A stretch of 64,000 nucleotides of DNA, taken from contig NZ_CP045489.1 of assembly GCF_009392895.1 (NCBI RefSeq), positions 310,001-374,000 on the forward strand, read 5' to 3'. The notes beneath the pieces were generated by a model. The model worked only from the letters and a program-made list of their open reading frames with translations, made no database searches and was not told the origin of the DNA. Below are positions 34,401 through 42,736 of this stretch, piece by piece. The translations under genes and the position numbers were made by a program. This DNA is from Natronorubrum aibiense. GTDB lineage: Archaea > Halobacteriota > Halobacteria > Halobacteriales > Natrialbaceae. How positions within the stretch are numbered: position 1 is the first letter of the stretch; every line of letters starts with the position of its first letter.

Positions 34401-34774
34401 TCGATGGCATGCGGATACACTCGTTGGAGGCGTGTCAAATACCGGACCTCGCTATTGTCTTCGTCACCGTGCGTGTACTCCTTGTTCTTGATCGCCCAGC
34501 TCAGACGGGCAGCGAGCCACTCGGTGAGCCACAGATATCGGGGCTTGACTTTGTGGAGCAAGAACAGCAGCGTCGTAAGCATGAGTCCGAATCCCAGGAC
34601 TGGAATCGTCAGTGCCGCCGGGACGAACGTCGCTGCAACAACCGTGACGAACGCCACTGCGAGAAATAGCATGAGTTCGCCGATCGTGTAGCCCCGGAAG
34701 AAGGCCGTTGTGCCACCCAGCGACTGATGGATCTTTCGCGCGTTGTACTCGCTATCGGCTGTGTTCGTACTCAT
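31472..34774 (-). CDS. VirB4/TraC-type conjugation ATPase
   Basis: This 1100-aa protein begins 'MSTNTADSEYNARKIHQSLG' and has two membrane segments (about 32-54 and 58-75), like VirB3/PrgI fused to VirB4. A long CagE/TrbE-like N-terminal domain follows. The P-loop is 'GMPGAGKT' (630-637) and Walker B is 'ELAIDEAHYLF' (873-883). VirB4 proteins power assembly of the conjugative channel and pilus at the membrane. ATG 34772-34774 lies 5 bp past the upstream stop; a GTG at 34786 is an alternative start. It is the central gene of the operon. Confidence 0.93.
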   Translation of the reverse strand: MSTNTADSEYNARKIHQSLGGTTAFFRGYTIGELMLFLAVAFVTVVAATFVPAALTIPVLGFGLMLTTLLFLLHKVKPRYLWLTEWLAARLSWAIKNKEYTHGDEDNSEVRYLTRLQRVYPHAIERTDGALVGAMKVEPANMALEDDDAWAKAVQSLSEFVNSTVDFPVKIYVTSREVDEDEIVRAHQDRLADADVRSRPVLKRLLEEYVAANTTDNGEIDSETTTIREYYLITAVNDGDVEHFDATDDSVLAYLADLPAIGRFFGRFQTDDLTDAEREQFKEEHLESRLTQLRRGGSSLYRCSVSPVDAYDLARITKEYWTCLPEEYADITSALGTFPVVSHGMSDGVPATPDPDDVLDAIAEHDSPSDTPLSDRSEDTINDLSDGTDDHLPDTSTMHQSVIAPSTVDWETTYAVINDETYVRTFWIEQFPEEPPDGLLERLLLDTELQTEISIHLDPFDSQSAQDMMADWISDLKINQHDSNSLKSEDLQEDIDQAKYMRSLVRANKASFYRGGVFIRLAADSEQELDNHTTRLRSIIKDAPANCTLKVASRWQERGLATVSPLGANELGRDRMSTLTNQAVGAMFPFSSNYLMMDEGIEYGYHGHNGSPIRINPWALETGHSELVVGMPGAGKTFGDIMRHLRMMKRRNDTMLVLVDPVGGFRGIADALNAKTITVGGDTKLNPLEIRETPQHILDSGEGISPLSAKKDEVYAILENFLNARDIELGTETGVLSYVIDEAYRQAGVVEDDVSTHTSENSPTMQDVHRILCDTAENPDEHNIAESDSARERAAQYADELAIAFQPFREGGAYENLSHHSEIDILEGDNKVVYIDLGQIEGSASGIDRQTFLMQLLLSTIYQQAKNTHRNVELAIDEAHYLFEDQANLDFLETAFRHQRHAGLRMVLLSQTAQEFYETEQAEKIIGMCPIKVLHKLPELDERTADKIGLTEEQRRYIRGADAGNEDLGYSQALVRVEEHGTYPLHIVADDFEKRVIDYEPEDQAFIKQAIRDEPAELLAFEEFVENEAQRNALATRLDLSADAASRLLEADLTKSDVLDVIVEHALETDSEKSSVRPDGGESATAQDTAETESDIQNHD

Positions 34775-34779
34775 TGAGA

Positions 34780-35991
34780 TCACCACCTCGAGACCTTCTC
34801 TTTCGTATTTTTGAGTCCACGCTTCGCTCGAGTCGATGCCTTCTGTGTGGCCTTCCGAGCGTCATCGGCGGCCTTATCTCGAATTCGACCTGTCTCGGAC
34901 TTTCGCAGGTTGTTGTAGCGGCCGGCGTGATCCTTCGTCGAGCGGGCCGAAGAGCCGAGTTTGTACGCTTTCGAATTACCGCTCCCGAGTGTGGTCTGGC
35001 CACTCTTCGTTACGGCACCAATCTGGTTGTCCGCATATCCACGGTGGACGTTTCGGGCACCACGAACTGCTTTTCCAGAGGTGCGCTTTGCCTTTGCAGC
35101 GCCAGCTTTGGCCGCTGCGGGATTCGTCGTAGATGCTCCTTTCTGAGCGATCGTCCGTATTGCAGGACTACTCCAGTAGACCGTCATGACCATCGCAATA
35201 ATCGCAGCAGGAATCAGCGTCAATCCGATAAACAACGAGAATAGCTCGTTCTGGCCGAGCGTCTCAATACCACCAACTTCCCAACCAATTCGGAAGAGTA
35301 GAGATGCCGGAATTCCGGCAAGTACTAATCCAGGATAGATCCCGGCAACTCGACGGGCCATATTTGCTGCTGGAGTGAATGGCCAGACATCAAGTGCCCA
35401 GATTACACCTAAAAACGGCATAGTTACTGTCAACACAAATACTCCAACCCAACGGAGAGCAACAATGAATCCAGCAACAACCAAAAACAGGTTCGAGATA
35501 GCAACCATCGCAAGAATCGTAAATGTGCCTCCAAGAGTTGACTGAATAAGTCCTCCAAGTCCTGCTGACATTTCTTCAATTGGTGCAACCGTCATTCCGA
35601 CTGCATCAATAAACTGCAAGGGAATCGAGACTAGTGGGAACCAAACGAATGTCCCCATAAACACAAGACCTAGCCGCCTCAGAAGGCGCTTTCGTCTATA
35701 GTCACTTATCGAACCAGAACGAACGCCGACAAATGCGGCAGCAATGACAATCATCATAATCGCCAATGGCATAATATACGCTAAGTAAACATCTTGATAC
35801 AAACTTGCCCAAGGCTCATAACTTGGCGTTCCGACGACAATATAACTCGAATCCGACACGGGTGCTGGAACACCCACAATCGGTCTCAACAATGCCTCAT
35901 AGATTTCGTTTATCAGACCAAGAAGTGCATTGGTGATTCTCTCCAGAACACTTTCAATCGCATTCTCGACTTCTTCTTGCAGCCATGCCAT
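34780..35991 (-). CDS. VirB6/TrbL-like polytopic membrane protein
   Basis: This 403-aa protein has an amphipathic N-terminus ('EVENAIESVLERITNALLGL'), then about six membrane segments (70-280). A ~120-residue basic, disordered C-terminus follows, rich in K, R, A and G. The layout and its position just before the VirB4 gene match VirB6/TrbL channel components, although sequence identity in that group is always low. The basic tail may contact DNA or other subunits. It is tightly packed with neighbours on both sides. Confidence 0.78.
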   Translation of the reverse strand: MAWLQEEVENAIESVLERITNALLGLINEIYEALLRPIVGVPAPVSDSSYIVVGTPSYEPWASLYQDVYLAYIMPLAIMMIVIAAAFVGVRSGSISDYRRKRLLRRLGLVFMGTFVWFPLVSIPLQFIDAVGMTVAPIEEMSAGLGGLIQSTLGGTFTILAMVAISNLFLVVAGFIVALRWVGVFVLTVTMPFLGVIWALDVWPFTPAANMARRVAGIYPGLVLAGIPASLLFRIGWEVGGIETLGQNELFSLFIGLTLIPAAIIAMVMTVYWSSPAIRTIAQKGASTTNPAAAKAGAAKAKRTSGKAVRGARNVHRGYADNQIGAVTKSGQTTLGSGNSKAYKLGSSARSTKDHAGRYNNLRKSETGRIRDKAADDARKATQKASTRAKRGLKNTKEKVSRW

Positions 35992-36855
35992 CTAATTCTC
36001 ACCTCCGTCAGATAGCGATTTGCCTTGGCCCTCCTCGACAATTGAGAGGTTACACGACTGGTCCCCTCCATACTTGATTTGCTGTGTATACGATGAATTC
36101 TGCCCTACTTGAACGACAGCTGTCACTGTCATCGGTTCTGTTCCTAATTCGCTACAATCAAGCGACCCACCTGCACCACTCGTTTGGTAAATCTGACTAA
36201 ACGAATAGACAGTAGTTTTACCAGGTGGCAGGCGTGTCTCATGGTAGTACGATACTGTATCATCCAGTCCAAGCTTAGCAGCTGGAGCACCTTTCCACCG
36301 AAGTTCAGTAAGTAACGAAGGGATCGTACCCTTGTTCTCAATAACGACTGCTGCGTACTCATCCCAGACAGGCGAGTTCTTATCCCACTCCATGTCGGGG
36401 TTCTCCGCTGCCCACAGCACATCCGTAATCGTACACTCTGCCTCGAGCGTGATTGTCGTCGTATCGACCTGCTCGTCCCCATCGAAGGCAATCAGTTCAT
36501 AGTCTCCAGTAGGAGTACTGTCCTCATAGCGACCGAGAACTTCGAATGACGTCGTGGTCTCACCATTCGCGAGACGCTGTTGGTCGAATAACTCACCGTT
36601 CGGATCGATGAGATTGATAAACTCCACCGACACATCATCAGCAACTTCGATCTCGAGGTTTGCGTCACTCATCTCGACAGAGGTGAAGACGTCACTCCCT
36701 TCGGCGCTAATTCCGTTGTCATCCGTGCTGTTGTTCGGTGGGTCTGCGGACGGTTCCGAGGTACAGCCAGCAAGCGCAGCTGTACTCGCACCGAGGCTGG
36801 CAAGGACTGTTCGGCGAGCGATACGACTCTCGTCCGTGTGAGTGCGTTCTGTCAT
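35992..36855 (-). CDS. Tat-type lipoprotein of the conjugation operon
   Basis: The ~287-aa protein has a twin-arginine lipobox signal ('RRTVLASLGASTAALAGC'), an acidic Ser/Thr-rich linker, and beta-sandwich-like repeats ('FINLIDPNGELFDQQRLANG', 'YELIAFDGDEQVDTTTITLE'). It is probably anchored outside the membrane and may shape the mating surface or channel exit. ATG 36853-36855 overlaps the upstream stop by 4 bp; the longer frame to 36936 has no signal. Function within transfer is inferred from the operon. Confidence 0.8.
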   Translation of the reverse strand: MTERTHTDESRIARRTVLASLGASTAALAGCTSEPSADPPNNSTDDNGISAEGSDVFTSVEMSDANLEIEVADDVSVEFINLIDPNGELFDQQRLANGETTTSFEVLGRYEDSTPTGDYELIAFDGDEQVDTTTITLEAECTITDVLWAAENPDMEWDKNSPVWDEYAAVVIENKGTIPSLLTELRWKGAPAAKLGLDDTVSYYHETRLPPGKTTVYSFSQIYQTSGAGGSLDCSELGTEPMTVTAVVQVGQNSSYTQQIKYGGDQSCNLSIVEEGQGKSLSDGGEN

Positions 36856-38606
36856 TGTTGATGTGTAAGTCCAAGGAATGTGCCACCTGACAGGTAGTCG
36901 AACCCGTAGACGGCCAAGGAAACTGGGAGAAACCAAAGCAGTGTCACGAGAACCAACTGGACAATCTTCTGGAACTCAGGATACTTCGGAGGAATCTTCG
37001 CACGGTCCTCTGCTCCAGAGTATAGTTGGTCTGTACGCCACCACTCCGCTGGGATGTACTGGCCATCAACGAGCAAAGATGGCCTCTCCTCGAGTTCAAG
37101 AACGGCCATTCCACTGGCGTTCACAGCAGCCGATTGATTGGCGACTTCGACGTGACCACTCGTAACCGGCTCATCGGTCGCTGTCTCCGTGACTCGTGCC
37201 TGCACAAGGACTCCTGACGAGTTCGCTTCGAGAACCGTCAGATTCAGCTTTGTTTCGCGAACGGTTCCGTCGTCATCGATCGAGACTGTCTGCGACTGGC
37301 CACGTACGATACCATGGACGGTTACCTCGTCAAAGGTCGCCGCTGGCAGTCCCTCTGACTGGACGGCAATCGACGTTGCGTCCACGTAGCGATCGACAGT
37401 TGGAATGTCGATCGCTTCTGGGAGGGTTGGACCATTTCGTGTACTGCCCCACGCCTCTTCGATAACTAACGACGGCCCGTCATCATCCGTTCCCCTGCTT
37501 GGTATATCCGGCCGTTCCTGCGTAGGGACGGCGTGGATCTGTGTGGGACGAACAGACGAGTTCGTACGAGTGGTCTCTGTTTTCGTTCGCGTGACCATCG
37601 TGTGCCAGCCGTCTACGGCCGCAGCGTAGAACCGCCAGTTTCCGCGAAGACGTGCGTCAGTAGCCACATCGATTGCTGACCACGTGGAGCCAGGATGGAC
37701 GACGACACCAGTCCGGTTCTCATCGCTTTCGAACGTAACGCGTTTCCCGCCACTAGCATCGATCCGCGTCACGACGGTGTGCTGGGAATCGCTCACTGTT
37801 ACCCGGTCAGTCGGGTACTCAATTTCAGTCTCCCACGAACCCTCACAGGAATCTGCGGTACTGTTGTACTCCTCGCACGTTCGTCGTTCATGACGAAGAC
37901 GAACGGAGATCTCTGTATCTACAGTGAGATTCTGCGTTCCAGACAGTCCACTGTACTCGAGAGTGGGGCGCTGGCTGCTGTTGGAGTCGAGTACCTGCCC
38001 GTCTGCCTGGAGTTCGACACTGTCGACAGCCGTCTCAGCGATCGACCACTGTTCTCGAACGGATCCACTCGTATTATCGTCTGGAATACGGACCCGGTAA
38101 TCGGTTATCGAGAGCACCTCGCCGTCTGGTGCAATATACTGAGTCGAGTTATTCCCCGAGTGTAACACCGTCGACGGCTGCACCGCAAAGATGCTCGTGT
38201 ACGCATCACTGATGTAGAGCCCATCCTCGAGTTGTGCTCCTTCTGGATGAACCGAGGTCTCTTCATCGCCAGGAGTGAAATCCTGGATATCACCCCTGTT
38301 CCAGATATCGACGTCTTCGATCGGGTCGTCGAACGAGACATCTGTTGAGTCCGCAAGCCGAGTCGAAAACTCTCCAGCAGAGGAGACGTTCTCCTCAAAC
38401 TCGTCACTCGAGCGATTTCCCTGATCGACGTCTTCCGACCACAGCAGTGGGAACCGCGTCTCGTTCACCCCGTACACTGGTCCATCGTCGGGAATCACCG
38501 GGCTCGAATGTGGCTCGGCTGCAGCGACACCGACAGTCAAGCCAACAACACTCCCACTCACGGTAAGGAGTGCAAGGGCGACAGTGATCGCACGTGGCGG
38601 GGTCAT
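36852..38606 (-). CDS. Large secreted membrane-anchored protein of the conjugation operon
   Basis: This 584-aa protein has a Sec-type signal ('AITVALALLTVSGSVVG', cleavage near 'AAAEP'), a long acidic extracellular region, and a C-terminal membrane anchor (about 548-570: 'IVQLVLVTLLWFLPVSLAVY'). The ectodomain has Asn-x-Ser/Thr sequons and two Cys pairs ('TCEEYNSTADSC'). No enzyme motif is seen. Its size and place suggest an adhesin or surface component used in cell contact during transfer. It overlaps the lipoprotein gene by 4 bp. Confidence 0.8.
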   Translation of the reverse strand: MTPPRAITVALALLTVSGSVVGLTVGVAAAEPHSSPVIPDDGPVYGVNETRFPLLWSEDVDQGNRSSDEFEENVSSAGEFSTRLADSTDVSFDDPIEDVDIWNRGDIQDFTPGDEETSVHPEGAQLEDGLYISDAYTSIFAVQPSTVLHSGNNSTQYIAPDGEVLSITDYRVRIPDDNTSGSVREQWSIAETAVDSVELQADGQVLDSNSSQRPTLEYSGLSGTQNLTVDTEISVRLRHERRTCEEYNSTADSCEGSWETEIEYPTDRVTVSDSQHTVVTRIDASGGKRVTFESDENRTGVVVHPGSTWSAIDVATDARLRGNWRFYAAAVDGWHTMVTRTKTETTRTNSSVRPTQIHAVPTQERPDIPSRGTDDDGPSLVIEEAWGSTRNGPTLPEAIDIPTVDRYVDATSIAVQSEGLPAATFDEVTVHGIVRGQSQTVSIDDDGTVRETKLNLTVLEANSSGVLVQARVTETATDEPVTSGHVEVANQSAAVNASGMAVLELEERPSLLVDGQYIPAEWWRTDQLYSGAEDRAKIPPKYPEFQKIVQLVLVTLLWFLPVSLAVYGFDYLSGGTFLGLTHQQ

Positions 38607-38636
38607 TGAATTCCGGTCAAATCCTGGTCTAATGGG

Positions 38637-39101
38637 TCAGAAAGGTTTGACACAGTCTGAGAAGCCGAATCCCATCTGCCTGCCAACCTTATCGATGAGC
38701 TCTGGTGAGATGAGGGCGAGGACAATGATACCGAACCCAATGCCCGACATCACGAGCTTTTCTTTCGCCTGATTCTTCTTCTCAGGATTGCCGCCTGCAC
38801 GCATGTATGAGAGGCCGGCTCGGCCGACATAGAAGCCAGTTGCCGGGAGGCCAAGGCCTGCGACAGCGCCAAAGACGATACCGATCCCAGTCTCAATACC
38901 GGTCCCACAGTAGACATCACCGACGTTCGACTGTGCAGCGACTGAACTGGTGCTGACAAGCACGAACGCCATCCACACGACAAGCGACGACACTGTTGGG
39001 GACACTCGATCGACGAAGCACCGAGTGCGGTCCAATAGACTGGTTGACTCAACACGGTTAATGGACAATTCGGACGGCTTGGACGACGTATCGTTACTCA
39101 T
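38637..39101 (-). CDS. Pilin-like (VirB2/TrbC-type) membrane protein
   Basis: This 154-aa protein has an N-terminal segment with a signal-like helix (about 40-58, ending 'SSVAAQSNVG'). Two more helices follow ('GIVFGAVAGLGLPATGFYVG' and 'VMSGIGFGIIVLALISPELI') with the basic loop 'NPEKKNQAKEK'. This topology (signal, helix, basic loop, helix) is that of VirB2/TrbC pilins. Identity is inferred from topology and from its place at the start of the operon. ATG 39099-39101 overlaps the upstream stop by 8 bp; the longer frame to 39329 overlaps another gene. Confidence 0.72.
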   Translation of the reverse strand: MSNDTSSKPSELSINRVESTSLLDRTRCFVDRVSPTVSSLVVWMAFVLVSTSSVAAQSNVGDVYCGTGIETGIGIVFGAVAGLGLPATGFYVGRAGLSYMRAGGNPEKKNQAKEKLVMSGIGFGIIVLALISPELIDKVGRQMGFGFSDCVKPF

Positions 39102-39375
39102 GTTTGGCGGGGTTTGAGTTGGAGGGTTCAAGCAGTGCCTGGAGGTCTTCGAGATCAGACGTCCGTTCGGTGAGGTCGTCGAGATCGTACTCGTCGTGAC
39201 GAAGCGCTTCGTTGACGAGCATGACGAGTTCAGGACGGTCAATATCTCGGTAGGCCATCTGCTCGGCCAGTGCTTCACGAAAGAGCCCAGATGCGTTGAT
39301 GCTGGTTGCCCAACTGAGAAACAACGCATCAGCAGGCATAACCGAAACAGTCGTAGTGACGGTGTTCTGCGCCAT
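39094..39375 (-). CDS. Small acidic protein, first gene of the conjugation operon
   Basis: This 93-aa protein begins 'MAQNTVTTTVSVMPADALFL' and is otherwise helical and acidic ('DLDDLTERTSDLEDLQALLE'). No family is recognised. It overlaps the pilin-like gene by 8 bp and follows the operon promoter. A regulatory or chaperone role is possible from position only. Confidence 0.7.
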   Translation of the reverse strand: MAQNTVTTTVSVMPADALFLSWATSINASGLFREALAEQMAYRDIDRPELVMLVNEALRHDEYDLDDLTERTSDLEDLQALLEPSNSNPAKHE

Positions 39376-39397
39376 TTTTCTCTTCTATATTGGTTAG

Positions 39398-39428
39398 CAG
39401 TAAATACTGTATAGCAGAATTATATAAA
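39398..39428 (-). promoter_or_regulatory. Promoter and palindrome of the conjugation operon
   Basis: On the minus strand TTTATATAAT (about 39418-39427) is a good haloarchaeal TATA box, about 45 bp before the first gene's ATG. Between them lies CAGTAAATACTG (39398-39409), with 5-bp inverted arms around AA. It could be an operator next to the transcription start. Confidence 0.55.
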
Positions 39429-39523
39429 GATTTCGCTGTTGGTGATTGCTAATACAAATAGTTCGAGCTAAAGATGAGAGAGTTACTTCACAAATTGATG
39501 CAGTTGGGCAGTGTGGGGTAACT

Positions 39524-39774
39524 ATGAGTAATGGTCCAGCAAAACCACCAACTCTGGACCTGCCGACATCTGTTCTGGGTTCACTCGAAAGTCAATCTCT
39601 GGACCGACTCGGGGTAGTTGCGGAGTATGCTACGAGCTTGTAGCGTGGAAACGAGCGAAGCGTGATCACGAACTCAAGCAAAAGCACGCCAAGGAAGCGA
39701 CTGGCAAAGAGGAACTCGAGGCACGTCGAGAGTGGGAACAACAATACGTTGATGATTTCCTTTCGGACTCATAG
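39524..39774 (+). pseudogene. Frameshifted small haloarchaeal gene
   Basis: One frame reads 'MSNGPAKPPTLDLPTSVLGS' and 'GVVAEYATSL', then a stop. The next frame continues directly as 'ELVAWKRAKRDHELKQKHAK' and 'EQQYVDDFLSDS'. Adding one base near 39632 restores an 83-aa protein of a common haloarchaeal type, with the 'LxxxVAEYAxxLxxWK' helix. It is either a recent one-base loss, a sequencing error or, less likely, a recoding site. It is the only plus-strand gene inside the conjugation region. Confidence 0.7.
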
Positions 39775-39823
39775 TTCACCGACGACTACAGCTTCAAACA
39801 GATCTCGTGCATTCGGGCTCGAA

Positions 39824-39910
39824 AGTCTACTTTAGCAGTAGTTGGTAGTACGGTTTCTTTATTCAGTGTGAGGTGTGAAACTCGCGTTCAGTACAGGAAA
39901 CATACGTACC
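39824..39910 (+). repeat. Long form of the dispersed repeat, copy R4
   Basis: CAGTAGTTGGTAGTACGG, TTTCTTTATTCAG, TGAAACTCGCGTTCAGTACAGG, then CATACGTACC. It matches 15961-16050 in the same orientation. A further unit in inverse orientation (GCACACGTAGTTACCG, 40189-40204) lies on the other side of the small gene at 39913-40125. Confidence 0.65.
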
Positions 39911-39912
39911 AG

Positions 39913-40125
39913 CTACTGCCCGGCTCCAACCCTACGCCTCAACAAAATCAAAAGTGCTCCGACCGCGATCGTACTCCCAAGTAGTTGACCGACTAAGCCG
40001 ATGATTGTATCATGCCCACTTGTAGCGTTGGTTATCTCTGCGAGAACGAGGACACAGAGACCAAGCAGAAATACGATAACCAGTAGTAGTTCAGTAATAG
40101 AGGGATCAACTATGTCGGAGGACAT
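39913..40125 (-). CDS. 70-aa two-helix membrane protein
   Basis: Beginning 'MSSDIVDPSITELLLVIVFL', it has hydrophobic segments at about 9-30 and 42-62 and ends in a basic tail ('LLRRRVGAGQ'). Family unknown. A longer frame reaches 40191, but ATG 40123-40125 gives the natural N-terminus. It is bracketed by copies of the dispersed repeat on both sides, the pattern shared by other lone membrane genes here. Confidence 0.6.
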   Translation of the reverse strand: MSSDIVDPSITELLLVIVFLLGLCVLVLAEITNATSGHDTIIGLVGQLLGSTIAVGALLILLRRRVGAGQ

Positions 40126-40425
40126 GAACTGACATTTCAGAGGAGCCGAAAAAATCCTACCGGTCTCTGATCCTCGTCGTTCAATATGCACACGTAGTTA
40201 CCGAACTGCCCGATTCATTACCAATCACACCCGTTGTGAGTGAGTCCACCGCTGAAACTCCAGAACCAGCGTTAGATGTCCAAACACTCTTTCTGAAAGG
40301 AAGGTTTTCTCCACATACCTGCAGCTAATGGTAGCAGCGACGTCGTCGGACCAAGACGACGACCAGATCCGTGCGTTGTACTCGTTAGAGAGATGCTCCC
40401 TCTCGGGATGGGTTCAACCGCTTTC

Positions 40426-41244
40426 TCACACCTCTGCCGTGTCGGTTCGAGTCACAACGGGTGTGACGCCACCAGTGACCTGTCCATCTACATCAAGCAA
40501 CTCGAGATGGTGGTAGCGGGTATCAAGCAGTCTCTCAGCGGTCTCGATATCCATCGTAATGATCTCTTTTGGTGTCTGTTTCGCAGAGACACGGCGCTCG
40601 GTGACATCAATGTCCGAGCTCCCGATCGCGATCATCTCTCCCCACACGCGTTTGAGTGTCTGTGCATGGGGACACTTTCCGAGAATTGCAGTGAGCGCAT
40701 TTCGGACATCGTCTCGCGTCCAAAAGATGCCGCTCCCGTTCGTGCGCTTGGTTGCGAACTCGTTCCAGCGTTTCATGACGAGGAGTGCGCGGAACCGGTT
40801 CTTTCGCGGCGTTCCTTGGTCGACGAGGTGCTTCTTGACACGGTGCTGGCGGCAGTTCGCACGGAAGTCCAACGGACTGCTCGAGGGTTCGATGCCGTTG
40901 GGTAGTTCCTCCGGGTCCTCGCGGTCGAAGGCAGTCTCGCCGGTCTCGGCAATTGACTCGTTGATCTCGTGGAGTTGGCTGGCGATCTCCTTGCGGTTGC
41001 GCTCGGCACGGCTCTGTTCCTGCTGGAGGTCGTCGATACGCTCCTCAAGATAGTTGATCGTCTGTGACTGCTCTTGGATGATAGCCCACATCTCTGCGCG
41101 ACTAGGGAGCTCATCATTACCGTCGTCGGCCGTCGGATCAGTGCTGGTGTGCGTATCGATAGTGTCAAATCCGAGAGCGGCGGCAACGTCGTGATTAGTA
41201 GGCGTTTCGGCGTCAACTGCGTCCGAATCTTTTCCAATTGTCAT
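40426..41244 (-). CDS. Coiled-coil protein near the conjugation module
   Basis: This 272-aa protein has a disordered acidic N-terminus, a coiled coil (about 55-95: 'TINYLEERIDDLQQEQSRAE') and a compact C-terminal domain. The C-terminal domain includes 'RHxxKxHLVDQGTPRKNRFR'-like and 'ILGKCPHAQTLKRVWGEMIA' segments. It resembles proteins of haloarchaeal plasmids without assigned function. The basic, helical C-terminus could bind DNA, perhaps as a partition or transfer factor. The 41245-41745 stretch upstream holds no gene I can support. Confidence 0.7.
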   Translation of the reverse strand: MTIGKDSDAVDAETPTNHDVAAALGFDTIDTHTSTDPTADDGNDELPSRAEMWAIIQEQSQTINYLEERIDDLQQEQSRAERNRKEIASQLHEINESIAETGETAFDREDPEELPNGIEPSSSPLDFRANCRQHRVKKHLVDQGTPRKNRFRALLVMKRWNEFATKRTNGSGIFWTRDDVRNALTAILGKCPHAQTLKRVWGEMIAIGSSDIDVTERRVSAKQTPKEIITMDIETAERLLDTRYHHLELLDVDGQVTGGVTPVVTRTDTAEV

Positions 41245-41745
41245 GGAGGGTCGTGTGCTGCTGATTGTCGGTCGAGGTGCAATGCTGCTGGGGAGAGAGA
41301 CGACTCTCGAAGGAGACGAGACGCCGTGCTGGACAGAGCCACAGCTCCTCGAGAGGCAAACTTTTATATCGATCCGGGTCGCAGGATTGAGTAGCCAACT
41401 CTGGGGGCGAATTGACGCCCCCTTCTCCTGCGACCCACATCGATGAGCGGTGGGTACGTTCTCCTATCTTCTTGCCTCACTGATAGTCATGGATATCACT
41501 TAAAACTAGGAGTCCTCACTGGCGGCTTTTCCTCAGTATCGAACTGCAGTAATCGCAAGCAGGAACACGCATCAACCGTGATTAAATCAGTGCTAGATCG
41601 TCGTCAGCACGCATTGAGTGCCCATGACTATGACTGTCTCTGAGAACAATGGACGAGTGCCACTGAGACTGTCCGAGGCGTCTGGGTCCGTCTTCAGGAC
41701 GATACTGCTATGTGGCCCGCGTAGTCAGTTTATTGTATACAGAAG

Positions 41746-42300
41746 ATGTCGGCATCTGAACAGGGAGTGGGTCGTGAGGCCAGATATACGCTGCTCACGG
41801 TATTTCTCGTCGGACTTCGACGGCGGGATCCAGGCGCGGTTGTCAATGCGGTCGTTGCGGCGATCGGCACATATCTTCCCATGTTCGTCACGCGTGCGTA
41901 TGGTGTTGAACTCCGGCCGTGGCAGCGAGCCTATGTGAACACTGCGATGGTTACTCATGCTGTCGGCATGCTTGGTCCCTATGACGATGTCTGGTGGTGG
42001 GATCACCTTACACACGTGCATTCCTCGTCGATTCTAGCCGGGATTGTCTACGTGGCCAGTCGGCGGAAGGGACGCAACCCTGTCCCACGGGTCGTTGCCG
42101 CCGTCGTCAGTCTCGGTCTTGCTTGGGAATTTGTCGAGTACGCTATTCACGCAACAGCAAAACGTCTTGAACTCGAGCCGATACTTGTCACGTACGGCCC
42201 GAAGGACACATTCCTCGACATTGTCTTCGATCTGATCGGTGCGTTACTCGTACTCGCGTTTGGTGACCGTGTTCTTGGCGAGCATGCGGCCAACGAGTAG
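41746..42300 (+). CDS. DUF2238-like polytopic membrane protein
   Basis: This 184-aa protein has about four membrane segments. It carries the conserved acid/aromatic patches 'DDVWWWDHLTHVHSSSILAG' and 'AWEFVEYAIHATAKR', with 'YGPKDTFLDIVFDLIGALL' near the end, which fits the DUF2238 (YjdJ-type) inner-membrane family. Function unknown. It is monocistronic and intact. The region 42301-42736 after it holds no gene I can support. Confidence 0.82.
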   Translation: MSASEQGVGREARYTLLTVFLVGLRRRDPGAVVNAVVAAIGTYLPMFVTRAYGVELRPWQRAYVNTAMVTHAVGMLGPYDDVWWWDHLTHVHSSSILAGIVYVASRRKGRNPVPRVVAAVVSLGLAWEFVEYAIHATAKRLELEPILVTYGPKDTFLDIVFDLIGALLVLAFGDRVLGEHAANE

Positions 42301-42736
42301 CTGGTCTAGTGCGGCTTCAGTCATAAATTTCTAGATCATCGTTATGGAGGAATTATCGGCCGAATCTAGCAGTTCAGCGTTGAAGATGCACTCAGTCTTC
42401 TTATTTCACTTCTCCTCATCCGTGGATTCTATTACCTGTTCACTCAGTTACCACACCGGGGTTCACTCCGTTCGTCCATGACTCAGCACAGCTCACGAAG
42501 CGACGTTCGGGAAGTACCGACTGTTCTCTTTGCGGCGACGTATCGCCGTGACAGTGCACATGAAGATGCTCTCCCTATCCTTAGAAGAGTCGACACCGCT
42601 GACCTTCAGAAGTAGTGTTTCTCGATTATCTAACTCACGCCTCTGACGCGGCATACCTCGTCTCTGAAATTGGTAGAAATCAGAAGCATGAAATGAGTTT
42701 GAGAGCCACTCACTACACACTGGTACCTACAATAAT

